Assembly (NCBI RefSeq): GCF_001423845.1
Contig: NZ_LMPM01000001.1
Coordinates: forward strand, 109,259-173,258
Direction: 5' to 3'
Origin: Sphingomonas sp. Leaf357
GTDB taxonomy: Bacteria > Pseudomonadota > Alphaproteobacteria > Sphingomonadales > Sphingomonadaceae
Length of the DNA stretch: 64,000 bases
Of the stretch, positions 43,073-51,774 are shown piece by piece; position 1 is the stretch's first letter, and every line of letters starts with the position of its first letter. Below the pieces are notes generated by a model. It worked only from the letters and a program-made list of their open reading frames with translations. It did not search any database and had not been told where the DNA came from. The position numbers and the translations under genes are program-made.

Positions 43073-43956
43073 CACGGAGCCTCGATGACGTCGCCGAGGA
43101 CGGCGAGAAATTCGCTGGCCAGTGCGCTCGGCGGGCGATCCAGCAGGTGGATCGCGTGCAGGTCGAACGCCAGTGGGGGTTTCAGCGAGCGCATCGCCAG
43201 TCCCGGCGACATCCACGCCTCGGCGGTGAAGCTGTCGACCACCGTCAGGCCGACGCCGGCGCGGACGAGGGCGGCGGCGATGTAGAAGGTGCGCGCCGAG
43301 ACGACTTCGTTCAGATCGAGCGCGAGGCGTTCGAGTTCGGTCGAAAACAATTGCCCGATCGGGCCGCTGGCGGCGAGCGTGATGAACGGGTGACCGGCAA
43401 GCTGCGTCAGTTCGACGCGCGGCGGGGCGTCCGGCATGTCCTCGTCGCGATAGAGCACGACCAGTTCGCCCTCGCCGAGCCAGATCTGGCCGAGCGGCGC
43501 GCCGCGCGGCACCTCGGCGGCGATCGCGATATCCGTCTCGCGTTCGTAGAGCTTGCGCAGCAGATCGTCGTGATGGACGGTCTGCAGATCGAAACGCACG
43601 TCGGGATGGGTCTTCAGGAAGCGCGACACGGCGACCGGCAGCGCGCCGAGCGCGAGGCTGGGCAGGGCCGAGATGCGCAACGTGGCGCCGGCCCCGGCGC
43701 GCAGGTTGCGCCCCGCCTCGCGCAGCGCGCGCACGCGCTCCTGGATATCGGCGACGTCGCCGAACAAGGCATGCGCGTCCTCGGTGGGCACGAGCCGGCC
43801 GTTGGTGCGCCGGAACAGTTCGAAGCCCAGCATCGTCTCGGCATGGCGCAGCGTCTTGGAGACCGAGGGCTGCGAGATGTTGAGCGCGCGGGCGGCGGCG
43901 CTGACGGAACCGTTGACATAGACGGCATGGAAAATCTCGATGTGGCGCAGGTTCAT
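43072..43956 (-). CDS. LysR-family transcriptional regulator
   Basis: The protein has 294 residues. The N-terminal winged helix-turn-helix is MNLRHIEIFHAVYVNGSVSAAARALNISQPSVSKTLRHAETMLGFELFRR, and the substrate-binding half follows from about residue 90 (LRISALPSLALGALPVAV). It lies within the operon, overlapping the symporter stop by four bases (43953-43956) and the dacB start by one, rather than divergent from it as many LysR genes are. It probably controls this operon in response to its substrate, though no LysR box can be assigned. Confidence 0.92.
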   Translation of the reverse strand: MNLRHIEIFHAVYVNGSVSAAARALNISQPSVSKTLRHAETMLGFELFRRTNGRLVPTEDAHALFGDVADIQERVRALREAGRNLRAGAGATLRISALPSLALGALPVAVSRFLKTHPDVRFDLQTVHHDDLLRKLYERETDIAIAAEVPRGAPLGQIWLGEGELVVLYRDEDMPDAPPRVELTQLAGHPFITLAASGPIGQLFSTELERLALDLNEVVSARTFYIAAALVRAGVGLTVVDSFTAEAWMSPGLAMRSLKPPLAFDLHAIHLLDRPPSALASEFLAVLGDVIEAP

Positions 43957-45203
43957 GTGCGGACGGGCCCACGGAAGCGCGCTTCGTCGAGACTGCCTTC
44001 CGAGCGGGCGACGAGCGTCGCGACGGTGAGGTTGGCCGAGGCCGAGGGCACGGTGCGAGTCATGTCGAGCAGCCGATCGAACGGCAGGACGAGGCCGACG
44101 ACCAGAGCGGTCTGTTCCGCGCCGACGCCGACCGCCGACAGCATCGCGGCGAGCATGAACAGCGAGGCCGACGGGACCGGCGCGGTGCCGAAGGCGGCGA
44201 GCGCCCCGGTCAGCAGCATGACGCCGAGCATCCACGCATCGGGGACGATGCCGAGCGCCTGAAGCGCGAACTGGCCGAGCAGGCCGACATACATCGCGGT
44301 ACCGTCCTTGCCGATGCTCGCGCCCAAAGGAAGGACGGTGGAGGCGATCGGGCGGGCAATGCCGAGATCGTCCTGCGCGACGCGCAGGGCGACAGGCAGG
44401 GTCGCGGAGGACGAGGCGGTGGAGAAGGCGACCACGAGCGCATCGACGATGCCGCGGAAGAAGCGCGACACAGGCAGGCGCGCGACGAAGGCGATCAGGC
44501 CGGCATGCACCACCAGCATCTGCACCAAAGAGGCGAGCACGACGCACAGAGCGAGCCAGCCGACATTGACGAACACCGCCATGCCGTTGCTCGCCACCGC
44601 GCCGGCGATCAGCGCGAGGACACCGAACGGAGTCGCCTCCATGACGATGCGCACGATCTGGAGCAGCACTGCCGCGCCGGATTGGAGCAAGGCGACGACC
44701 GGCTTGCCCGCTTCGCCCGAGACGACGCTGCCGATGCCGAGCAGGATCGCGACGAAGATGATCGCGAGCATGTCGCCCTTGGCCAGCGCCTCGAATATGT
44801 TGGCGGGGACGATGCCGAGCAGCTGATCCGCCGGGGCGATCGCCGGGCCGAGCGCATGCGGGGCGATGCCGGCCAAGGCGATGCCTGCGCCCGGCTGGAT
44901 CAGCAGGCCGAACGCCATGCCGATCGAGACCGCGAGCAGCGTCGTGAGCGCGAACCAGACGATCGTGCGCCCGCCGATCGACCCGAGCCGGCGCGGATCA
45001 CCGAGCGAGGAGATGCCGGCAGCGATCGTGACGAGCACGACCGGCACGACGAGCATCTTGATCAGCCGAACGAACAGGTCGCCGACCAGCTTGATCGACA
45101 GTGCCCCTTCCGGCCACACGGCCCCGAGCAGGGCGCCGAGGACGAGCCCGCCGACGACCCGCTTCCACAGCGGAATCGCGAACCAGGCCCGCAGGAGCGT
45201 CAA
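43953..45203 (-). CDS. Dicarboxylate/amino acid:cation symporter (DAACS family)
   Basis: The protein has 416 residues from a TTG at 45203, which overlaps the epimerase stop as TTGA. Family helices: PLWKRVVGGLVLGALLGAVWP, IKMLVVPVVLVTIAAGISSLGD, the serine-rich hairpin VVAFSTASSSATLPVALRVAQ, and VLPLGASIGKDGTAMYVGLLGQF with the conserved MDG-like Na+ site replaced by KDGTA. It is related to glutamate/aspartate carriers, which fits the D-Glu-handling neighbours. It is distinct from the symporter at 13348. Confidence 0.9.
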   Translation of the reverse strand: MTLLRAWFAIPLWKRVVGGLVLGALLGAVWPEGALSIKLVGDLFVRLIKMLVVPVVLVTIAAGISSLGDPRRLGSIGGRTIVWFALTTLLAVSIGMAFGLLIQPGAGIALAGIAPHALGPAIAPADQLLGIVPANIFEALAKGDMLAIIFVAILLGIGSVVSGEAGKPVVALLQSGAAVLLQIVRIVMEATPFGVLALIAGAVASNGMAVFVNVGWLALCVVLASLVQMLVVHAGLIAFVARLPVSRFFRGIVDALVVAFSTASSSATLPVALRVAQDDLGIARPIASTVLPLGASIGKDGTAMYVGLLGQFALQALGIVPDAWMLGVMLLTGALAAFGTAPVPSASLFMLAAMLSAVGVGAEQTALVVGLVLPFDRLLDMTRTVPSASANLTVATLVARSEGSLDEARFRGPVRT

Positions 45204-46192
45204 GCCGGCGTGCCCCAGAAGCCGGGTGCGGGGGGCGAGAGCATGCCACCCCGATCGATCACGCCGCCGGGGCGGTCCTCCGCCAACCACAAGGGCCCGT
45301 CGAGGTCGACGAACGCGGCTTGCCCGGCGAGCAGCATCGCGGGCGCGATCCCGAGCGACGAACAGACCATACACCCGATCATCAGCCCGAACCCCTTTCC
45401 GCGTGCTGCATCGACCAGTGCCAGGGCTTCGGTCAAGCCGCCGGTCTTGTCGAGCTTCACGTTGACGAAGTCGTAGCGGCCGACGAGCGTATCGAGATCG
45501 GCGGCGGTGTGGAGCGATTCATCCGCGCATATCGGCACATGCGAGTCGAACCCGGCGAGCGCGCCATCCTCGCCCGCCGGTAGCGGCTGTTCGAGCAGGT
45601 CGACGCGTTGCGCTACGAGGAAATCCTGCAAGCGCGCGACCTCCGCGATCGACCAGCTTTCGTTGGGATCGACGATCATGCGCGGATCGGGCGCGGCGGC
45701 GCGGACGGCGGCGATCTGCGCCTCGGCATGGTCGCGGTCGACCTTGACCTTGAGCAGCGGCACGCGCGCGACGCGAGCGGCGAGCGCGGCCATCGCATCG
45801 GGCGCGTCGATGCCGATCGTGATCGCCGAGGCGACCGGCACGGGATCGGCCAGACCGGCGAGCGCGGCGACGCTGGTGCCGCCGAGCTTCGCTTCAAGGT
45901 CCCAAAGCGCGTTGTCGATCGCGTTGCGCGCCGCGCCGGGCGGCATGATCCGCGCGAGATCATCGCGGGACAGGCCGGCTTCGACCCGTGACGCGATCCC
46001 GCCGATCGCGTCGATCGTGTCCTTGATCGTCTCGCCGTAGCGGGGATAGGGCACGCCCTCCCCTCGCCCGCTGACGTCGCCCTGCCGGAGCGTCACGGTG
46101 ACGACATCGGCGGCGGTCTTCACCCCCCGCGAAATGCGGAAGGGCGCATTCAGGCCGAACCGGTCATGGCGGGCGTCGAGATGTCGAAGCAT
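45200..46192 (-). CDS. dgcA: Dipeptide epimerase / N-acetyl-Glu racemase-type enolase-superfamily enzyme
   Basis: The protein has 330 residues of the mandelate racemase/muconate-lactonizing branch of the enolase superfamily. The catalytic Lys is in LLKVKVD (KxK); metal ligands are Asp in MIVDPNESW, Glu in LLEQPLP and Asp in ICADESL; the second catalytic Lys is in VNVKLDKTGGL. In E. coli the family epimerises L-Ala-D/L-Glu from murein. In DgcN-DgcA pathways it converts N-acetyl-D-Glu to N-acetyl-L-Glu. With DgcN directly upstream (43-base overlap) the latter is favoured, but both activities are possible. Confidence 0.88.
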   Translation of the reverse strand: MLRHLDARHDRFGLNAPFRISRGVKTAADVVTVTLRQGDVSGRGEGVPYPRYGETIKDTIDAIGGIASRVEAGLSRDDLARIMPPGAARNAIDNALWDLEAKLGGTSVAALAGLADPVPVASAITIGIDAPDAMAALAARVARVPLLKVKVDRDHAEAQIAAVRAAAPDPRMIVDPNESWSIAEVARLQDFLVAQRVDLLEQPLPAGEDGALAGFDSHVPICADESLHTAADLDTLVGRYDFVNVKLDKTGGLTEALALVDAARGKGFGLMIGCMVCSSLGIAPAMLLAGQAAFVDLDGPLWLAEDRPGGVIDRGGMLSPPAPGFWGTPA

Positions 46193-47187
46193 GTCTGCAT
46201 CCTGTCGATGATCGGATCGGCCCCGAAGCGATAGGGATCGGTGCACGGCAGATTGAGCCGATCCGCGGTCTCGGCGCAGAGCCGGAGCGCCTCGTCTTCG
46301 CCGAGCTTGATCGTGTTGAGCGCGATGCCGACCGCCTGCACGTCCGGGCTGGTCAGCCGCGCGACCGAGAGATTGGCGGCAAGGCAGGTGGCGAGATCGG
46401 GCAGTTGATAATGCGGCAGGCCGCGCATGTGCGGGCGCGACGGATCGTGGCACAGCACGATCGCCTTGGGTTGCGCGCCGTGCAGCAGGCCGGTGGAGAC
46501 ACCGGCGAAGGACGGGTGGAACAGCGACCCCTGCCCCTCGATCAGATCCCAGCCGTCGTCGTTCCGCGCCGGGGTGATCGATTCGATCGCGCCCGAGATG
46601 AAATCGGCCACCACCGCATCGAGCGGCACGCCGTCGCCCGCGATCAGGATGCCGGTCTGCCCGGTCGCGCGGAAATCGGCCGCGATGCCGCGCCGGCGCA
46701 TCGCATCGCGCAGCGCGAGCGTGGCGTACATCTTGCCGACCGAGCAATCGGTGCCGACCGTGAGCAGGCGGTTGCCGGCGCGGTACTTGCCGGTGCCGAC
46801 CGGCAGATGGGCGGGCGGATCGCGCACGTCGAACAGCGCGACGCCAGCATCGGCGGCGGCGCGGACCAAGGCAGGCACGTCGCGCAGCCGGTGGTGCAGG
46901 CCCGAGGCAACGTTCATGCCGGCCGAGATCGCGGCCAGCGCATCCTCGACCAGTGCGGGCTCCATCTGGCCGCCGGCATTGGCGATGCCCAGCACCAAAG
47001 TGCGCGCGCCCGCCGCGCGTGCCTCGGCCACGCCCATGCGCGGCAGGCCGAGCGTGAGCGGGCTATCGTCGTGGCGCCATTCGCCGACGCAATCGTCGGG
47101 CCGGAACACGGCGAGCCCGCGCGAGGTCTTGATGCCGACCGCGTCGGTGGAATGGCCGAGATAGAGCAGGAAGGGACCAGGGATCAT
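46150..47187 (-). CDS. dgcN: DUF1611 protein, DgcN-type D-glutamate N-acetyltransferase
   Basis: The protein has 345 residues. It starts MIPGPFLLYLGHSTDAVGIKTSRGLAVFRPDDCVGE, with GIANAGGQMEPALVEDALAAI, the P-loop-like LTVGTDCSVGKMYATLALRDAM and LIEGQGSLFHPSFAGVSTGLLHGAQP, all DUF1611 signatures. Family members encoded with DgcA acetylate D-glutamate in a recently described D-Glu catabolic route. Here dgcN and dgcA overlap by 43 bases in different frames and a symporter and regulator follow. An upstream in-frame start at 47250 lacks family similarity. Confidence 0.85.
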   Translation of the reverse strand: MIPGPFLLYLGHSTDAVGIKTSRGLAVFRPDDCVGEWRHDDSPLTLGLPRMGVAEARAAGARTLVLGIANAGGQMEPALVEDALAAISAGMNVASGLHHRLRDVPALVRAAADAGVALFDVRDPPAHLPVGTGKYRAGNRLLTVGTDCSVGKMYATLALRDAMRRRGIAADFRATGQTGILIAGDGVPLDAVVADFISGAIESITPARNDDGWDLIEGQGSLFHPSFAGVSTGLLHGAQPKAIVLCHDPSRPHMRGLPHYQLPDLATCLAANLSVARLTSPDVQAVGIALNTIKLGEDEALRLCAETADRLNLPCTDPYRFGADPIIDRMQTCFDISTPAMTGSA

Positions 47188-47463
47188 CGCATACCTGCGT
47201 CTAGGGAGAGGAGGAGCGAGGGATAGGATGCGGGCTCGGTATCGCGCCAATCATGCTCGGACTGCGGCCCATAACCTTGAGCTATGTCGGACTGAGCCTT
47301 TCGATCCTTCGCGGCTTCATTGCCGTCACTCCGGACTCGTTCCGGGGTCCACCGTGCAGCAAACTGCAGACCGGAGAGACTGTAGCACAGCAAATCCCGG
47401 AACAAGTCCGGGATGACAGAGAGGTCTCACAAAATCGGGCTGGTCGCAAAGAACACGCATGAC
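47188..47463. repeat. Gap with a CACTCCGGAC/CCGGGATGAC paired repeat
   Basis: The doublet spans 47324-47417, with arms GTCACTCCGGA-ctcg-TTCCGGGGTCCAC and AATCCCGGA-acaa-GTCCGGGATGAC. It lies between the deacylase stop and the dgcN start. It may weaken read-through from the acylase pair into dgcN. The rest of the gap holds nothing I can identify. Confidence 0.75.
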
Positions 47464-49068
47464 CTAGCTCGCCGGGCAGCCCGCCGGTTTGGGGCGCAGC
47501 AGCACGCGACCCGGCGCGGCGCCGGTGGACGCCCCGTTCGCCAGTGCGAGCTCGCCGTTCACGAACAGCGCCGTGACCCCGGCGCTCGGCACGCGGGGAT
47601 GGACGTAATCGGCGCGCGGCGCGTAGCGGACGGGATCGAACACGACGACATCGGCGAAATAGCCGGCGCGGAGATAGCCGCGCCGGTCGAGCTTGTAGAT
47701 ATCGGCGGTCGCCCCGGTCGAGCGGCGGACGAAGTCGCGCAGCGAGATCACCTTCCGCTGGCGCACATAGACCTGATATTTGCGCGGGAAGGTGGCGTAT
47801 TGGCGCGGATGGCCGTCCGACCCGTCCGAACTGGTGACGATCCACGGCTGCTTCATCAGCAGATCGACGTCGCGATCGGCCATGTTGAAGCTGGCGATGC
47901 CGACGCCGGCCGGTTCGGTGCCGGCGGCGTTGGGCACGCGCAGGATACGGATCGCCGCATCGACGGGATCGAGCTTCCACAAAGTCGCCATCTGGCCAAG
48001 CGTCTTGCCGGTCCAGGGCTGGCCGGCGCTGGTGAGCAGGATCGACTCCTTGCCGCCGCGACGGCGCAGGTTCTCCGCCATCTCGATCTTGAGCTTCGCC
48101 AAGGTCGCGGGATCGTCGAAGCGCGCGATCAGTTTCCTGTAGCCGCCATCGTTCGCCCAACGCGGGACGAGCGCGGCATCGACGCTGGAGCCGGACGCGA
48201 GCCAGGGATATTGATCGGCGGTGACGTCCTGCCCGGCGGCGCGGGCGGCGGCGATCGTCGCGATCAGCAACGGCGCCTGCCCCTGAAGATCGACGCCGAG
48301 CGCCTTCAGATGCGCGAAATGAACGGGCATTCTTGCCTGACGGCCGATCTCGATCGCCTCCTTCGTGCTGGCGATCAGGCCGATCGTGTAATTGGATTCG
48401 TCGCGCTGATGCGTATCGTAGATCCCGCCGCGGCTACCCGCCTCGCGCGCGACGGCGATCACCTCGTCCGTCCTGGCGAAACTTTGCGGAGCGTAGAACA
48501 GGCCGGTCGACAGGCCATACGCACCCTCGCACATGCCCTTCGCCGCCAGCGCCTGTTCGCGCGCGAGTTCGGCCGCGGTCGGCGCGCGATCGTCCTGCCC
48601 GAGCACGCGGCCACGGATCGTGCCGAAGCCGACGAACGGCACGAGGTTGGTGCCGATGCCGGCGGCGGTGAGCTTGCGCGCATCCTGCGCCACGTCCGGA
48701 GTGCCGCCACCGTCCACGCCGGTGACGATCGTCGATACGCCCTGCGCCAGCCAGGGCAGGTTGAGCCGCTGTTTCGCATCGGGCGAACGGATATAGGTAT
48801 CGGGATGGGTATGCGCGTCGATCAGGCCGGGCGCGACGATCTTGCCCGTCGCATTGACGATCCGCGCGGCGGCGGTGCGGCGGGAGGGGCCGACATAGAC
48901 GATGCGGTCGCCGGCGATCTCGACATCGCCGACGATCGGCGCGGTATCGGCACCGGTATAGATCGTTCCGCCGCGAATGACCGTGTCGATGCGCGGCGCG
49001 GCGAGCGCGGGCCCGGCACAGGCGACGACCAGAGCGGAGAGAGCGAGACGCTGGATCGACGGGGTCAT
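47464..49068 (-). CDS. N-acyl-D-amino-acid deacylase (amidohydrolase superfamily), exported
   Basis: The protein has 534 residues with a Sec signal (LALSALVVACAGPALA). Domain order is that of D-aminoacylases: IRGGTIYTGADTAP, the metal-binding LIDAHTHPDTYI, GLSTGLFYAPQSFA, YDTHQRDES with a further His, MPVHFAHLKALG, and the catalytic Asp in VTSSDGSDGHPR. Such enzymes free D-amino acids from N-acyl forms. The start overlaps the penicillin acylase stop (ATGA, 49065-49068). Being periplasmic, it would work before the cytoplasmic DgcN/DgcA steps. Confidence 0.9.
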   Translation of the reverse strand: MTPSIQRLALSALVVACAGPALAAPRIDTVIRGGTIYTGADTAPIVGDVEIAGDRIVYVGPSRRTAAARIVNATGKIVAPGLIDAHTHPDTYIRSPDAKQRLNLPWLAQGVSTIVTGVDGGGTPDVAQDARKLTAAGIGTNLVPFVGFGTIRGRVLGQDDRAPTAAELAREQALAAKGMCEGAYGLSTGLFYAPQSFARTDEVIAVAREAGSRGGIYDTHQRDESNYTIGLIASTKEAIEIGRQARMPVHFAHLKALGVDLQGQAPLLIATIAAARAAGQDVTADQYPWLASGSSVDAALVPRWANDGGYRKLIARFDDPATLAKLKIEMAENLRRRGGKESILLTSAGQPWTGKTLGQMATLWKLDPVDAAIRILRVPNAAGTEPAGVGIASFNMADRDVDLLMKQPWIVTSSDGSDGHPRQYATFPRKYQVYVRQRKVISLRDFVRRSTGATADIYKLDRRGYLRAGYFADVVVFDPVRYAPRADYVHPRVPSAGVTALFVNGELALANGASTGAAPGRVLLRPKPAGCPAS

Positions 49069-51452
49069 CGGCGGGTCTTTCCTGGTGTCAGCGTGCGGCG
49101 CGCGGCGACATGCGCATCGACCGTCGCGCGCCCGAACAGCATAGGCTGCATCCGCCCGGCGATCCACGGCGCATAGAGATCGCGGTAATGCGGCGAGCGC
49201 GGATCGTTCGACTGGCCGGGCAGGTTGAGCATCAGCGAATTGTCCCACGCGCCGACATCGATCACCTGAAGATAGCTCGCCCCACCGCTCGCCCGCCAGC
49301 TCGGGCCGTTGCTGAGCCAGCGCGCCATGACGGTGTAGGAATCGCCGCCGGTACCTTCGCCCTGGATCGCCGGGAAGGCCGCGGCGATGGCAGGAATGCT
49401 GGCCAGCGGATGCACGATGCGGACCTGATGCAGCTTGCTCCAGCGCCACGCGGCGGGATCGGGGCCGAGCAATTCGAGCGCGGAGGCCCAGGCCGAGGCG
49501 AGCGCGGCATCGAACAGCGCATCGCGCGCCGCGACCGGGTTGGGGCCGAGGCGGGCGTCGGGATGCGCGAGCAGGCCGAGCAGCACCGACGGCGCGATTT
49601 CGGTAACGAGCGACTTGGCGCGGTCCGGCACGATCGCGGCGAGCAGGCGCTTGCCGAGATCGCGCCACAGGATCTGGAACAAAGCGGCCGGCGCGCTGTC
49701 GCCGTCGATCCGACCGTCCCATTCGCGCAGCAGATCGGCGGCATTCGAGCGGCGTTTCGGTAGCAGGGCAACGAGCTGGCGCGCGGGCGTGGAGAGCGTG
49801 TCGTGCTGCAGCGCGACGCTGTCGGCCAGCGTGTGCTTGTCCTGCTTGCTTAGCACATCGACGATGCGATTGTAGCGATACGGATCGCGGAACGAGAAAG
49901 CCGGGATGCGGTCGCGGGGCCAGCCGGCGGGCAGATTGTTCTGGTTGGCGGAGGCGAACCAGCCCTTGGCCGGATTGTATTCGCTGGGCAGCGCGGCGAA
50001 ATCGCGCATGCCGGTCCAATCGTAACGGCCGTCGCCCGGCACCGGCAGCAGGCCCTCGCCCGTCTTGCGCACCGGCGCGAAGCCGATCACCTGCCAGCCG
50101 GTATTGCCGTCGATATCGGCATAATGGAAATTGGTCGGCGACGGATGCAGGCGGAACGCGGTGCGCAGCGACGCCCAGTCGTGCGCGAGGTTGATCGCGA
50201 TCATCGCGAACGCGCCCGCGCCGCCCGGCTGCATCGCGACCGAGCCCATCACGGTGGCGCGGTGCCCGGCAGGATCGTGCGAAATGACCGGGCCGTGCAC
50301 CGAATAGCGCAACGTCACGCGTCGCGGCGGCGCATCCTTGACCGGGATGTCCACCGCAACCTTCTTGAACGTCTTCCATCCGCCGTCATGCGCGTAGCGT
50401 TCGGGATCCTCGGCGTGCAGCGTGAGGACAAACAGATCCTCCTGATCAATGTGGAAATTGGTCCGGCCGAAGGCGAAGCGGTCGGTATGGCCCTGCATGA
50501 TGCCGGGCAGACCGGGCGCGCCGCCACCGATCACGTCGAGGCCGGGTGCCGAGAGATGCGCGACGTGGCGCGGGCCGAACCCGCCGATGCCGAGATGCGG
50601 ATCGTTGGCGAGGATCGCCCGGCCGGTGGCGCTACGCGACGGCGCGATCGTCCAGGCGTTGCTGCCGGCATTGGCGCGCTCGGTGGCGATGTCGGCGGGA
50701 TCGACCGTCGGGGTGCCGGGGCCGAACGGCAGGCCGCCCAGCCGCATCACGCCGAAATCGGCCTCCGACACCTTGGAGACGTCCAGCCCCGGCGGGACCG
50801 CCATCGGCCATGGGGGGCTGAGCGGTGCCACGACCGCATCGAGATCGAGCAAACCGAGCGCGGCGAGCTGCGCGCGGCGGATCTCGTCATCGACATTGCC
50901 GATCGATCCGCCGCGCGCGAGGACGAGATCGCGCACGTCCCACTTCATCGGCGCGACGCCGAGGATGGTATATTCGAGCGGCAGCAGCGTGCGGTCGGCG
51001 GCGACTTCGTCTATCCGCGCATTGATGCCGGCGACATAGGCGCGCGCGCAGGCCAGCACGTCAGCGGGAATCCCGCGCAGTTCGGCGGCGAGATCGCCGC
51101 GATAGTGGAACAGCCGCGCGGTGGCATCGAATTTCGCGAAATCGGCACCGAACGCCTCCGCCATCAGCCCCATCTCGCGGCGGTGCGCGAAATCGATCTG
51201 GAACAGCCGGTCGCGCGCAACGACATAACCCTGGCCGAAGAACGCATCGGGAATCGATGCGGCGCGGATGTGCGGCACGCCGTAGACGTCGTCGACGATC
51301 TCGATTGGGGCGTGCAATCCGTGTATGGGCATGGCCGATATGTCCCGGGCGCTATCGGGGCTGGGCGCGCAGGCACTGGCGGAGAACCCCCAAGTCAATG
51401 CCAGCGTGGCGGCGGAGCCGTGCAGGAACACTCGACGGTCGATCATCGGCAT
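49065..51452 (-). CDS. Penicillin acylase-family Ntn hydrolase, exported
   Basis: The protein has 795 residues. The N-terminus MPMIDRRVFLHGSAATLAL has a twin-arginine motif (DRRVFLHG) and ends SASAC, so Tat export and perhaps lipid attachment are likely. The alpha-chain starts with VDDVYGVPHIRA and FGQGYVVARDRLFQID. The autocatalytic beta-chain Ser lies in NAGSNAWTIAPSRSATGRAILANDPHLG. YSVHGPVI and ANQNNLPAGWPRD follow, and a late Asn-containing segment completes the family pattern. Such enzymes hydrolyse N-acyl amides, including acyl-homoserine lactones and beta-lactam side chains. First gene of the string; a start at 51446 is also possible. Confidence 0.9.
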   Translation of the reverse strand: MPMIDRRVFLHGSAATLALTWGFSASACAPSPDSARDISAMPIHGLHAPIEIVDDVYGVPHIRAASIPDAFFGQGYVVARDRLFQIDFAHRREMGLMAEAFGADFAKFDATARLFHYRGDLAAELRGIPADVLACARAYVAGINARIDEVAADRTLLPLEYTILGVAPMKWDVRDLVLARGGSIGNVDDEIRRAQLAALGLLDLDAVVAPLSPPWPMAVPPGLDVSKVSEADFGVMRLGGLPFGPGTPTVDPADIATERANAGSNAWTIAPSRSATGRAILANDPHLGIGGFGPRHVAHLSAPGLDVIGGGAPGLPGIMQGHTDRFAFGRTNFHIDQEDLFVLTLHAEDPERYAHDGGWKTFKKVAVDIPVKDAPPRRVTLRYSVHGPVISHDPAGHRATVMGSVAMQPGGAGAFAMIAINLAHDWASLRTAFRLHPSPTNFHYADIDGNTGWQVIGFAPVRKTGEGLLPVPGDGRYDWTGMRDFAALPSEYNPAKGWFASANQNNLPAGWPRDRIPAFSFRDPYRYNRIVDVLSKQDKHTLADSVALQHDTLSTPARQLVALLPKRRSNAADLLREWDGRIDGDSAPAALFQILWRDLGKRLLAAIVPDRAKSLVTEIAPSVLLGLLAHPDARLGPNPVAARDALFDAALASAWASALELLGPDPAAWRWSKLHQVRIVHPLASIPAIAAAFPAIQGEGTGGDSYTVMARWLSNGPSWRASGGASYLQVIDVGAWDNSLMLNLPGQSNDPRSPHYRDLYAPWIAGRMQPMLFGRATVDAHVAARRTLTPGKTRR

Positions 51453-51774
51453 GGTTCCGCTATCGTGAAGTCCGAACAAGCAGGCTAGTCTTACGCCAGC
51501 GGTTCCGACGTATGACAAGCACTGCGCAGACCATAAGCGATGTTTATGGCAGGTCTCCCCATAATCCAACGCTATAGGTCTATCACGTGAGGAATGGCGA
51601 TCGGGCCTTGACGCTCGCGGTCGCCCACGCGCAGGTTCGCCGTTCCGACACGATCTGCGTCGCGGCCCGGGTGCGCGGGCCGGGCGACCGATCGGCGGAC
51701 TGCCGCGGGAGGCAGCGGGACTCGACCGGCGATCATGGCCGGTGCGAAGACGAGTTGGATTTTAGGGGGCTTAT
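51453..51774. promoter_or_regulatory. Divergent intergenic region between the acylase operon and the TonB-dependent receptor
   Basis: This 322-base gap must contain the promoters of both divergent units. A long leader for the receptor gene is likely. The repeat-like CTGCC-gcggga-GGCAG hairpin (about 51700-51716) and GC-rich stems near 51660-51690 are visible. I cannot assign -35/-10 boxes, a riboswitch or a LysR site with confidence. The receptor ATG has no strong Shine-Dalgarno; the nearest is TTAGGGGGC. Confidence 0.4.
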